Shown here: one piece after another, positions 45,508 to 53,221 of the stretch | Layout of the letters: the number at the start of each line of letters is the position of its first letter | Position numbering within the stretch: the first letter of the stretch is position 1 | From: Bacteroidia bacterium | GTDB lineage: Bacteria; Bacteroidota; Bacteroidia; Cytophagales; JAAEPT01 | Assembly: GCA_030431525.1 (NCBI GenBank) | Contig: JAUIJC010000016.1 | Location: forward strand, 39,581 to 103,580 | Reading direction: 5' to 3' | DNA length: 64,000 nt | The notes under the pieces: generated by a model | The model's database searches: none | What the model was told of the DNA's origin: nothing | Seen by the model: only the letters and a program-made list of their open reading frames with translations | Position numbers and translations under genes: made by a program

Positions 45508-45572
45508 TGTAGGGGCAGACCTGAGTGTCTGCCCGTGGGTGTTTTGGGCAGACACACAGGTCTGCCCCTACA
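45508..45572. repeat. 65-base palindrome with 27-base arms
   Basis: Arms at 45508-45534 and 45546-45572 are reverse complements with one mismatch; each carries GGGGCAGACCTG and TGTCTGCCC or the complement. The loop is GTGGGTGTTTT. It lies in the spacer between the ComEC gene and the gene at 45616. There is no U-tract, so it is not a typical terminator. Confidence 0.8.
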
Positions 45573-45615
45573 ATTCCTTCCAGAAAAAAATGGAGAAGAA
45601 AAATCCCAAATGAAC

Positions 45616-47724
45616 TTACAGTTTTGGGAGGATAAGTTGGCCATCTTCCACCCTTACATTAGTGGGTTTTGGAGAGGAGGCAAGACGCTCATTCACCACG
45701 CGCTTGTTTCCCTTAAAGTCCACTTCAATGATGGTGTTGTTTTCAGTGATCACCTGAAGGTAAGAGCTGTTAAAACTCTTTTTGTCCTTGACAATCACCT
45801 CGCCTTTTAGGGCCAAATTAAGTTTCAAAGGGAAGCCTGAGTAGGGGGAGCCGTTGCGTTTAAAGAGATGAACTTTGCCTGATTCTTCCACAGCAATGAT
45901 GACGTCTTTCTTGCCTACTCGGCAATGTTGTATGCTGGTCAACAAGTTGCCGTTTAAGGTTTTTGGTTTCCATCCATTAAGAGCCTTTCCTTTTTTGTCG
46001 CAGAGAAATAGTCGGCCAGAAATATCACTGAGGGCAATTCGGTAATTCTTGGAGCCGTCGTAATCGATGACAGAAAAATGATGGATATCCTTCGTCAATC
46101 CAAAAGGATAGCCTTCTACAGCTTTACCGAGGCGGTCAATGCAGTGCAATTTCTTGGATGTAGCCACCATGTATTGGCGCTTCCCATTTTTATAAAGATC
46201 AACTTCTTGAACCACATCCACGATTGGTCCTCCAAGGGCATAACTCCAGCGAATTTCACCTTTGGGAGAAACCAAATGCAGGTTGTATTTGCTGTCTTGC
46301 ACCAAAATTTCCTGTTGCTTGCTGTGATGGTTATAGACCATAACAGGCTCTGAAATCAAAGGATGCTTGAATTTGACAGGGATTCCATCGATGGATTTTG
46401 GGAGAGTTATAGAATCCAGTAAAGCGATTGGTTTTAAGGAGTCTGTTTGGATGGGTTCAATGGCATCAATGTCAACTACTTCCAGCTCACGGTGAAGGAC
46501 GATTGGACGTTTTTCAAAGTCAACGACAATTCCCGTGTAGGTTTTATTGGCACCAGCTGGCGAGAAATTAATGGAAACCTTTCCCGTCTTGCCAAAAAGC
46601 TCTTGGAAGATGCTCAGCTCATTTTTCTTTTCGAGTTCGGGGAGGTGGAATGGTTCCACATACATCCCCGTTTCTCCTTGAAGGAGATGTTGCTCAATGA
46701 CAGGTAACAAATGAGGCGATTTGGTCCAAACATTATTGTCAGCCCAATCAGATTTCAGTGTTTTAAGCGCTTGTTCAGTTCCTTCAATGTAAAGGCCAGC
46801 ATGAAGCAAAGCGCCTTCCGAAGCATTCTTATGGTAAGAAACCTGCTCAATTTTTCCTGATGGAAGTTTCAGCCAAGCAATGGCTTTCTTTTCCTTTCTT
46901 TTCAAGGCAATGGTTCTGGTGGAAAGGTTTGGCGCCAATTCACCAATGGGAAGTTTTGAGTTTGATGGAGGTGTTTTTTGGAGTCCGTCATACATCGTAT
47001 TCACTCCAGTAAACATCATCATTTCTTCCAAGAAAGCCGTTTCCAAGCACAGGATTTCATCGCTGTTAGGGGCAAAGGGCAGAAATGGGCTTAATGCAGA
47101 GGCCTTGAGGTAAAGGTGAGTTTTTTGGTTCCCCGAGGAAATCCCCGCCCATGTTGAAGCTTGTTCTTGGCCTTGCAGGGCTTTATCCAAAAGGAGTGCA
47201 TTTGTGCTCAAGAGAAAAAGCTTTTCCTCTGAGTAGAAACAAAGGCTGTCGTTCCCTTTGGCGTCCCAAACATGAAAGACTTCCTTGCCATCCACCCAAT
47301 GGTTGGAAAGTTCAAAACGGCTATCTTTCCGAAAAGTTTCCAAGAGGTGGCTCGAAAACTTTTGACCGTTTTCAATGTTGTTAGCCACCGCCATTACTCC
47401 AAACTCCTTGGTATAGGCGACCAAAAGTCCTGTTTCGGAAAGAAGGGTTTTCAAACCGCCCTCATCCTTCCAAATGGAGTCAATGATGGATGCTGAAGCG
47501 TAGAACGCTTTGAATTCAGGATTTTGTTTTAGGGCTTTTTTGCGGGATTTTTCTCCAAAATAGGTCCATGCATTTTCGGCATTGGGAACTTCGAGGCAGG
47601 CTTGGACTTCCTGAGGGATCAGGTGCCAAGCATTTTGGGAGGAGGTGGAATCCGAACAAGCAAAAAATAGCAACAGGCAACCTGTAAGGGCGCCTGAGAA
47701 CAGATGCAGTTTAAATTTCTTCAC
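45616..47724 (-). CDS. large lipoprotein with a probable C-terminal beta-propeller
   Basis: A 702-residue protein starting at GTG. The signal ends FFAC (Cys about 23), so it is a lipoprotein. The first 420 residues are mixed alpha/beta without known motifs; the region about 450-700 contains repeated strands like 'PVMVYNHHSKQQEILVQDSKYNLHLVSPKG', 'RLFLCDKKGKALNGW' and 'KVHLFKRNGSPYSGFPLKL', which read as beta-propeller blades of the PQQ/WD-like type. Envelope role unknown. A TAATTTTG promoter motif precedes it and the ABC operon is divergent. Confidence 0.65.
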   Translation of the reverse strand: MKKFKLHLFSGALTGCLLLFFACSDSTSSQNAWHLIPQEVQACLEVPNAENAWTYFGEKSRKKALKQNPEFKAFYASASIIDSIWKDEGGLKTLLSETGLLVAYTKEFGVMAVANNIENGQKFSSHLLETFRKDSRFELSNHWVDGKEVFHVWDAKGNDSLCFYSEEKLFLLSTNALLLDKALQGQEQASTWAGISSGNQKTHLYLKASALSPFLPFAPNSDEILCLETAFLEEMMMFTGVNTMYDGLQKTPPSNSKLPIGELAPNLSTRTIALKRKEKKAIAWLKLPSGKIEQVSYHKNASEGALLHAGLYIEGTEQALKTLKSDWADNNVWTKSPHLLPVIEQHLLQGETGMYVEPFHLPELEKKNELSIFQELFGKTGKVSINFSPAGANKTYTGIVVDFEKRPIVLHRELEVVDIDAIEPIQTDSLKPIALLDSITLPKSIDGIPVKFKHPLISEPVMVYNHHSKQQEILVQDSKYNLHLVSPKGEIRWSYALGGPIVDVVQEVDLYKNGKRQYMVATSKKLHCIDRLGKAVEGYPFGLTKDIHHFSVIDYDGSKNYRIALSDISGRLFLCDKKGKALNGWKPKTLNGNLLTSIQHCRVGKKDVIIAVEESGKVHLFKRNGSPYSGFPLKLNLALKGEVIVKDKKSFNSSYLQVITENNTIIEVDFKGNKRVVNERLASSPKPTNVRVEDGQLILPKL

Positions 47725-47803
47725 AGCATTTGGCTTGTTTTGGTGAATTGTGAAAAAGAGGTTTCGGCCTAAGTGCTTGACCGAAAATACCTTCTCGAAA
47801 GGG

Positions 47804-47811
47804 CAAAATTA
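47804..47811 (-). promoter_or_regulatory. -7 promoter element of the large lipoprotein gene
   Basis: TAATTTTG on the minus strand, predicting a leader of about 70 nt before the GTG at 47724. It lies just before the divergent ABC gene (ATG 47817). Confidence 0.5.
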
Positions 47812-47816
47812 CAAAA

Positions 47817-48458
47817 ATGAACATCACTCTACATAAGGTAATTCCTGAACCTATTCGGGAGAAGATTCGGGAGGATTCCCAAGTATGGAATTCAGACATC
47901 GCTTTTCAATCCAAAAAAAGGTACTTGGTGGATGCCCGATCGGGTAGCGGAAAAACCACATTTATCCGCACGCTGTATGGTTTGCGCTGGGATTATGATG
48001 GTCAGGTAAGCTATGATGGGCAATCCGTGAAGGAGCTGAAGAAGGATGAGTGGGCCACCATTCGGCAAGAAAAACTTTCTATTGTTCAGCAGGATTTGCA
48101 GTTGTTTTTGGGGCTGACTGCACGTGAGAACATCGTGTTGAACCAGCAGTTGAAGCCATGTCCCAATGCTTTTTCGATTGAGGAAATGGCTGAGCGCTTA
48201 CATATTTCACATTTGCTCGAAAAAGATGCTCAGTTGCTTTCGTTTGGTGAGCGCCAACGAGTGGCGATCGCTCGAGCCTTGGTTCAGCCTTTTGAATGGT
48301 TGCTACTCGATGAGCCTTTCAGCCATTTGGACGAGGAAAACACCCTGTCCGCCTACCACTTGATTGTCGATGCTGTGGCCAAGAAGGAGGCAGGCGTGAT
48401 TTTAACTTCCTTGGGAAAGGACCCTTTTGTGGAGTTTGAGCATCATCTCTATCTCTAA
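47817..48458 (+). CDS. ABC transporter ATP-binding protein
   Basis: A 213-residue ATPase. Walker A reads ARSGSGKTT, with Ala in place of the usual first Gly; the signature is LSFGERQRV rather than LSGGQ; Walker B is LLLDEP, and an SHLD D-loop follows. These features fit LolD/MacB-type ATPases that work with FtsX-like permeases, with a weakened Walker A. It begins the operon with the permease (48500) and lipoprotein (49719). Substrate unknown; lipoprotein release or a small-molecule export are possibilities. Confidence 0.88.
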   Translation: MNITLHKVIPEPIREKIREDSQVWNSDIAFQSKKRYLVDARSGSGKTTFIRTLYGLRWDYDGQVSYDGQSVKELKKDEWATIRQEKLSIVQQDLQLFLGLTARENIVLNQQLKPCPNAFSIEEMAERLHISHLLEKDAQLLSFGERQRVAIARALVQPFEWLLLDEPFSHLDEENTLSAYHLIVDAVAKKEAGVILTSLGKDPFVEFEHHLYL

Positions 48459-48499
48459 ATATTCCATTTTGATTACCTGTTTAGAAGGCCTTTATAATA

Positions 48500-49696
48500 A
48501 TGCGTTCATTACTCAATAAAATATTTCGTGGGAGACTAAGCCGAGGGAAGTTGGTGTCCTCAATTTTGGCATTTGTAGTGGGCTTGACCATGGTTTTGCT
48601 ATCCTCGGATGTGTACTTGAAAATCAAACACGTGCTTTCCTCTGGCGAGGGAAACAGCCATTATTTGGTGGTCAACAAGGAGGTAGGAAGGCTGAACGTG
48701 CTGGGTGGTTTTTTCTCCAGTATGTCGGCGACGATCAATGAGGCTACCTTGGAGGAGACCCGTGAGAAGCCTTTTGTCCGCAAAGCCACCCCGATGGTTT
48801 CCTGTCTGTTTGCCTCGCAGGTTAGGATTGACATGCCTCAGTTCAAGGGGAAGTATTTGGAAATTCCTTTTGAGGCCGTGCCCGATGATTATTTGGATGT
48901 GCGCCCAAGTGGTTGGGGCTGGAAAGAAGGCGAGGAAATGTTGCCTGTTTTGATTTCCCGTGACTTCTATAACATGTACAATTTCGGGTTGACCGTGGCC
49001 AAAGGCTATCCGCAGTTTACGGAAAGTGACTTCAAAAAAGTGCCTCTGAATATTCGGGTCAGGGGAAATGGAAAGCAAAAGGTTTATCAGGCTAGAGTCG
49101 TGGGTTTTACCGACCGTTATTCCTCCGTGTTGGCGCCGATGGAGTTCATGGCTTTTGCCAATAGAACTTATGGAGACAAGGAACTTTCGGGCTATTCCAG
49201 AATTGTGATGGAGGTGGAAAACCCCAGTGATCCAGCCGTGCAGAAGTTTCTTTCCAGAAAGGGTTTGCAAACGAACAAGGACAAGCTTCGGTCTGGTAAG
49301 GCGGGCTTGGTGGTGAAACTGGTACTGGGAGTTATCCTTGTATTGGGCTTGTTCTTCATCCTTTTGTCCTTTCAAAATATCGCCACGGCCTTGGCATTGA
49401 TGGTTGCTGAGGCAAGGGAAGAGGTTCGGATGTTGGTGGAATTAGGGTTTACCCAAGGTCTTCTGAGTAATTATTTCCTAAAGTTTGTGGCTGGGATTCT
49501 GGCCATAGAGACCCTGTTGGTTGTTGCGCTATTTATGTTCTGCAATCATTTTATCAATGCACAGTTGGCCAGCTTTGGCTTTGCTATTGATTCGGCTTAT
49601 AACTGGCTGACCATTGGGATTGGAGCATTGTTATTGGTCGCTAATTTCTTGTTGTTCCAGTTCAGCCTAAAGCGGGTGATTGGGAAGTATGGTTAA
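48500..49696 (+). CDS. FtsX-like ABC permease
   Basis: A 398-residue permease with the MacB/FtsX layout: one N-terminal helix (about 16-36), a periplasmic domain of about 220 residues, and three C-terminal helices (about 273-298, 325-350, 365-390). The short 'ALALMVAEAREEVRMLVELGFTQGLLSNYFL' loop before the second-last helix is the expected ATPase contact. It forms a mechanotransmission ABC complex with the upstream ATPase. There is no lipoprotein-binding motif to name its cargo. Confidence 0.82.
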   Translation: MRSLLNKIFRGRLSRGKLVSSILAFVVGLTMVLLSSDVYLKIKHVLSSGEGNSHYLVVNKEVGRLNVLGGFFSSMSATINEATLEETREKPFVRKATPMVSCLFASQVRIDMPQFKGKYLEIPFEAVPDDYLDVRPSGWGWKEGEEMLPVLISRDFYNMYNFGLTVAKGYPQFTESDFKKVPLNIRVRGNGKQKVYQARVVGFTDRYSSVLAPMEFMAFANRTYGDKELSGYSRIVMEVENPSDPAVQKFLSRKGLQTNKDKLRSGKAGLVVKLVLGVILVLGLFFILLSFQNIATALALMVAEAREEVRMLVELGFTQGLLSNYFLKFVAGILAIETLLVVALFMFCNHFINAQLASFGFAIDSAYNWLTIGIGALLLVANFLLFQFSLKRVIGKYG

Positions 49697-49718
49697 CTCC
49701 ATAATAACTAAAAGCGTG

Positions 49719-50558
49719 ATGAAAAATCTTGTATATATATCCCTTTGTTTATCACTGCTTGGTTTGTTCTCCTGTAATCAAAATCAGGAAGGAACCATCG
49801 TGAAGACTGCGTTGAAAAGCAATGCTTTTGTCTTTGAACAGGAGATTTCAAAAGTGGTGGATTTATTGCGGAATAAAGTTTCGGAAAGAGGGAATAGGCC
49901 GAGGGAAGTGGAAGTTGTGAACTTGTCTTCGAAAGTAGGGGCAAGCTATAGACAATTTGCCAATGGGTTATTGGAAGACACCCTTCAGTTAGGAGAATCA
50001 AGGCTCAATTGGCAAATCATTTTAGGGAATTTGAATGAGGGTGAAGCGCTTTTGGTGGAAATCGGAAACTTTTCAACTTCAGATACGGCAACAATAAACA
50101 ATGCATTTTCTGCCTTTGAGCAAGACCCAAAGGGAGAGGCTCGTTATGCCTTATTGAATGTGGTCGCTAAGGAAGTTCTCGATCATATCAATCGGCTTTC
50201 AGTCTTGGTAGGAGGCAATGGAGGATATTTTTTTCTTCCGCGGTTCAGCTACACCAGTCAAGTAGCGTGTTCTGAAAATGGATGCAAACATCAGGTTTCC
50301 CTTAACCCAATGGATCCTTTTGTGATTCAAGAATGTGAAGTGAGCTATGACAAGGTAGAAGTGCTTGGAGATTCCGTCGATGTGAAGTATAGTCGCCTTG
50401 GAAATGCGTTGTTACTGGAGTTTGAAGCAAAGGGTTCAGACCCCTATGAATTAAAATGCGAAGGTGTGATCTCAAAGAATAGTGGCATTGAAAGTGGCCT
50501 AAAACAGGGATTCTCCTTTCAATTTAGGGTAGGGTCAAACTCCTCAAACTACAGGTAA
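49719..50558 (+). CDS. lipoprotein encoded with the ABC transporter
   Basis: A 279-residue lipoprotein from the ATG at 49719 (signal LLGLFSC, Cys about 18). An upstream in-frame ATG at 49680 lies in the end of the permease gene and gives no signal peptide. The mature part is helical ('EISKVVDLLRNKVSERGNRPREVEVVNL', 'LNVVAKEVLDHINRL') then beta-rich, with two Cys in 'VACSENGCKHQVSL'. It resembles the third component of GldM/PorM-like sets in its mixture of helices and a late beta domain, but this is only a resemblance. Likely works with the ABC pair. Confidence 0.7.
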   Translation: MKNLVYISLCLSLLGLFSCNQNQEGTIVKTALKSNAFVFEQEISKVVDLLRNKVSERGNRPREVEVVNLSSKVGASYRQFANGLLEDTLQLGESRLNWQIILGNLNEGEALLVEIGNFSTSDTATINNAFSAFEQDPKGEARYALLNVVAKEVLDHINRLSVLVGGNGGYFFLPRFSYTSQVACSENGCKHQVSLNPMDPFVIQECEVSYDKVEVLGDSVDVKYSRLGNALLLEFEAKGSDPYELKCEGVISKNSGIESGLKQGFSFQFRVGSNSSNYR

Positions 50559-50589
50559 TAAAATCACTGAATTCTAAAAATTAGGGCAT

Positions 50590-50634
50590 AAAAAAACGAG
50601 TACCGTTAAATTCACTCCTAACGACACTCGTTTT
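50590..50634 (-). terminator. strong terminator of the candidate ncRNA
   Basis: On the minus strand AAAACGAGT and TAACG arms pair with ACTCGTTTT and CGTTA, interrupted by one 2-base mismatch, with a 10-base loop and a 7-U tail (50596-50590). The plus strand side has only four T, so the minus direction is favoured. Confidence 0.85.
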
Positions 50635-50945
50635 CAATGGCCTTTTGGAAGTGTATCCCGGCCTTGTCGTGTCGGGACAATACCTTTACACATTCCAAGA
50701 ATGCTACCGACTCGCCATCCTAAAGTGGTGTGTCAGCTCTCCGCTTCTATGGGTGGCTTGGTTTCTGGCCATTTCCTCACAATCGAGAAGCCAAGTCTTA
50801 CGAGCCCTCCACGGGGAATTATCGGTCTTTACGACCAATGTACTCTGGCTTGCGCCAGTTCAAAAGAACGCCAGCGATGTCTGTCAGGGCCGTGTGCCCC
50901 AAGTCGTCCTCGGAAGACGGTTCCGAAGATTGCATCAGTCATTCT
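50590..50945 (-). ncRNA. candidate structured RNA of about 350 nt, unidentified
   Basis: No protein-coding frame is convincing here. Read on the minus strand, the region contains many local hairpins: CTTCGGAA/TTCCGAG, CTGGC-GCAA-GCCAG with a GNRA loop, TTGGTC/GACCGA, and a longer stem GGAATGTGTA/TACACTTCC enclosing TCCCG/CGGGA. A long-range pair AATGGCC/GGCCATT joins the middle to the 3' end. A strong terminator ends it, and AT-rich promoter-like DNA precedes it. It lacks the hallmark sequences of RNase P, tmRNA, SRP and 6S RNAs. A fragment GCTGACACACCACTT recalls a cobalamin-riboswitch core but the other conserved boxes are absent and no gene follows on that strand. Confidence 0.5.
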
Positions 50946-50957
50946 ACTATAATAACG

Positions 50958-50982
50958 TCACAGGTCTGTGATATTGTTCACA
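50958..50982. promoter_or_regulatory. overlapping palindromes resembling CRP/FNR-family sites
   Basis: TCACAG-GT-CTGTGA (50958-50971) overlaps TGTGA-TATTGT-TCACA (50967-50982), the second being a perfect CRP-type arrangement with N6 spacing. They lie just upstream of the ncRNA on its own strand. Whether a CRP/FNR-family protein binds is unknown. Confidence 0.5.
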
Positions 50983-51047
50983 GAAGAAGAAAAAAGTATC
51001 AGTCGATAATTTTTCTAAACAAGGGGGCAAAAGCGTAAGGTTTTGGT

Positions 51048-51055
51048 TAATTTTG
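51048..51055 (+). promoter_or_regulatory. -7 promoter element of the nuoH operon
   Basis: TAATTTTG fits TAnnTTTG and predicts a transcript starting near 51062 with a leader of about 210 nt. No clear -33 TTG was found. Confidence 0.45.
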
Positions 51056-51064
51056 CGCCAACAA

Positions 51065-51259
51065 TCAGGGTGAGTCGCCCTGATGAGCGAAAGAGAAATA
51101 ATAAACAAATCACCAAGGCGAAGTTATTTTGTTCGCCATTCGTGACAAGTTGATGAAGGGATAGCCGTAGCTATCGCAAGGTAACTTGTCACGAATGGCG
51201 GGCAAAAGAACAAGTTGTCTGATTATGTTTATTGTTACTCTTTCGCTAATGGACTTTGA
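51065..51259 (+). promoter_or_regulatory. long hairpin leader element of nuoH (long form)
   Basis: A small perfect hairpin (ATCAGGG/CCCTGAT, 51063-51084) is followed by a 162-base palindrome, AGCGAAAGAG (51086) to CTCTTTCGCT (51247). Its arms are about three-quarters identical as reverse complements and include an 18-base perfect match (GCCATTCGTGACAAGTT and complement). At the centre lies GATAGC-CGTA-GCTATC. The right half (about 51190-51259) matches the E2 leader element, and the order relative to the gene is the same. An ATG at 51249 starts a short out-of-frame reading frame that overlaps the nuoH start. Confidence 0.7.
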
Positions 51260-51271
51260 AAGCCGTCATAC

Positions 51272-52363
51272 TTGCTTGCATTTGTCATCATATTGGGATT
51301 GGTTCTGGTGAACGTCGTTATCGGCGTTTGGGTAGAGCGAAAGATTGCGGGTTTCATACAGGATCGTCCGGGACCGAATGAGGTGGGTCCAAAGGGATTG
51401 TTCCAGACGGTGGCCGACGGGATAAAACTGCTATTGAAGGAGGATATTGTTCCTTCTTCTGCTGATAAGTGGCTGTTTTTGGGAGCGCCAGTTTTGATTT
51501 TTTGTGCTGTGGTGGCAGGTTTCGCCACACTTCCAGTAGGTGCTGATATTGTGGGCTCTAATGCCAGTGTCGGCGTTTTCTACGCCATTTCCATTCTTTC
51601 TTTAGACGTTATTGGGTTGATGCTCGCAGGTTGGGCATCCAACAACAAGTTCTCTTTGCTGGGTTCCATGCGGGCCGTGGCGCAAATCATTTCTTACGAG
51701 GTGCCTTTGGGCTTATTGATCTTGGCAGTGGTCATGATTTCCCAAACCTTGAGCCTTCAAGACATTACTTTCCAACAGGGGATATTTGTTGAGCAGGTCA
51801 GCCAAGACAAAAACTTTTTATTCGGAATCACCGGCATTGACGTGACAGAGATTGGAGGGTTCCTGACATGGAATGTCCTTCGTTATCCATTGTTGATTCC
51901 AGCGCTGTTCATGTTCTTCATTTGCTCATTGGCAGAGGCCAATCGGGCGCCTTTCGATATCCCTGAAGCAGAATCCGAGATTATTGCTGGCCACATGACC
52001 GAATATTCGGGTTTCCGGTATTCCATCATGATGTTGGCAGAGTACACCACCATGTTGTTGGTGGCCATGCTGGGTGTGGTGCTTTTCCTTGGTGGTTGGA
52101 ACACGCCATTGCCGAATTTGGGAGAAAGCCTGCCTTTGGCGAATTGGACCTCTGGAACTGTCGGAGAAATGTCTTCGGCCTTGTGGGGCGTATTCTGGTT
52201 CTTGGCCAAAACGGTTTGCTGGCTCATCCTTCAAATCTGGGTGCGCTGGGTTTACCCAAGGTTGCGCGCTGACCAGTTGATGACCATGTGTTGGAAATAC
52301 ATGGTGCCGGCTTCTTTGGTGATTGTGCTGGGAGCGGGCGTTTGGCGCTTGTTGATGATTTAG
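51272..52363 (+). CDS. nuoH: NADH-quinone oxidoreductase subunit H
   Basis: A 363-residue membrane subunit. The first helix (residues 2-20) is followed by the conserved 'VERKIAGFIQDRPGPNEVGPKG' and later 'PFDIPEAESEIIAGHMTEYSGFRY', the E-rich loops lining the quinone channel. Eight or nine helices. The start is a TTG, because a stop codon (51257-51259) closes the frame upstream and no ATG or GTG lies between. An ATG at 51249 is in another frame. nuoI follows after a heptamer array. NuoH joins the peripheral arm to the proton-pumping arm of complex I. Confidence 0.93.
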   Translation: MLAFVIILGLVLVNVVIGVWVERKIAGFIQDRPGPNEVGPKGLFQTVADGIKLLLKEDIVPSSADKWLFLGAPVLIFCAVVAGFATLPVGADIVGSNASVGVFYAISILSLDVIGLMLAGWASNNKFSLLGSMRAVAQIISYEVPLGLLILAVVMISQTLSLQDITFQQGIFVEQVSQDKNFLFGITGIDVTEIGGFLTWNVLRYPLLIPALFMFFICSLAEANRAPFDIPEAESEIIAGHMTEYSGFRYSIMMLAEYTTMLLVAMLGVVLFLGGWNTPLPNLGESLPLANWTSGTVGEMSSALWGVFWFLAKTVCWLILQIWVRWVYPRLRADQLMTMCWKYMVPASLVIVLGAGVWRLLMI

Positions 52364-52384
52364 ATTTGGGTACGGGATATACTT

Positions 52385-52467
52385 GTATTATGTACAATGT
52401 ATTACGTACAATGAGACGCTAATTCTGAGGAGAAATCATTGTACATCGTACATGATACATTGTACAA
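52385..52467. repeat. heptamer repeat array (GTACAAT/CATTGTA type) between nuoH and nuoI
   Basis: Left arm GTATTAT-GTACAAT-GTATTAC-GTACAAT and, after about 40 bases, inverted arm CATTGTA-CATCGTA-CATGATA-CATTGTA, period 7. It can form a long stem in the mRNA. Confidence 0.78.
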
Positions 52468-52483
52468 AACGTCTGGTAAATAG

Positions 52484-53170
52484 TTGGAAACAGCAAAGAA
52501 TACATATTGGCAAAGTTTGGGTGATGCCTGTTCCTCTTCATGGACGGGTATGAAACTGACTTGGAAGCACTTCAAGCGAGTGTTTTTGGGTCAGAAACGT
52601 GAGCATGTTGCTACCTCCAAGGATAATTATTTCTCCAAGGAGAACAGCGATGGCATGTTCACTTTGCAATATCCCAAGGAGAGTTTTCCTGTGCCGGATA
52701 ACGGACGTTACCGTCTTCATAATGAGATTGAGGACTGTATTGTTTGTGACAAATGCGCCAAGATTTGTCCGGTGGATTGCATCGACATTGTGCCTGTTCG
52801 TAGCCCAACGGAAATCCGCAAGGCTTCGGATGGTTCATCGGTGAAGATGTATGCGTCCACCTTTGACATCGACATGGCCAAGTGTTGCTACTGCGGACTT
52901 TGCACCACAGTTTGCCCAACGGAGTGCTTGACCATGACCAAAACTTATGATTACAGTGAGTTTGATGTCAGGGACATGGTGTATGAGTTTTCGGATTTGA
53001 CACCTGAGGAGGCCAAGGAAAAGCAGGTGTTGTTTGACGACTATCAGGCGAAGAAAAAGGCAGCGGCAGCTACTAAAGCGACCAAGCCTGCTGGAGCCAA
53101 ACCTGCGATGCCAGCCATAAAAAAGCCGATGATTAAGCCGGCGAAGCCGAAAACGGACGAGGACAGCTAA
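52484..53170 (+). CDS. nuoI: NADH-quinone oxidoreductase subunit I
   Basis: A 228-residue subunit starting at a TTG directly after an in-frame TAG (so the start is forced; the next ATG is 22 codons in). The two 4Fe-4S motifs are CIVCDKCAKICPVDC (about 86-100) and CCYCGLCTTVCPTEC (about 131-145). A C-terminal Ala/Lys/Pro-rich tail of about 40 residues (AAATKATKPAG, MIKPAKPKTDEDS) is unusual. It carries electrons between complex I clusters N6a and N6b. nuoH precedes and nuoJ follows. Confidence 0.95.
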   Translation: METAKNTYWQSLGDACSSSWTGMKLTWKHFKRVFLGQKREHVATSKDNYFSKENSDGMFTLQYPKESFPVPDNGRYRLHNEIEDCIVCDKCAKICPVDCIDIVPVRSPTEIRKASDGSSVKMYASTFDIDMAKCCYCGLCTTVCPTECLTMTKTYDYSEFDVRDMVYEFSDLTPEEAKEKQVLFDDYQAKKKAAAATKATKPAGAKPAMPAIKKPMIKPAKPKTDEDS

Positions 53171-53204
53171 ACAGTTAGCAGTGATCAGTTAACAGTTATC
53201 ATAG
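53170..53204. repeat. heptamer repeat array (AACAGTT type) between nuoI and nuoJ
   Basis: AACAGTT-AGCAGTG-ATCAGTT-AACAGTT-ATCATAG, period 7. It uses the same heptamer as the rpmI-rplT array but has no clear inverted arm. Confidence 0.7.
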
Positions 53205-53221
53205 GGTGCTGTTCAAAGGAA

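Noticed and set aside
50590..50945. RNase P RNA, tmRNA, or a cobalamin riboswitch
   Set aside because: The GAGGAAAGTCC/ACAGAA...GGCTTA cores of RNase P, the CCA end and tag frame of tmRNA, and the GGTG/AATCC boxes of the cobalamin riboswitch were not found. A short GCTGACACACCACTT stretch recalls the last but is insufficient; no gene follows on that strand.
50645..51038. Three plus-strand frames of 83-108 residues across the ncRNA region
   Set aside because: Overlapping frames in all phases without motifs, rich in rare combinations, and the DNA is better explained by RNA structure and a minus-strand terminator.
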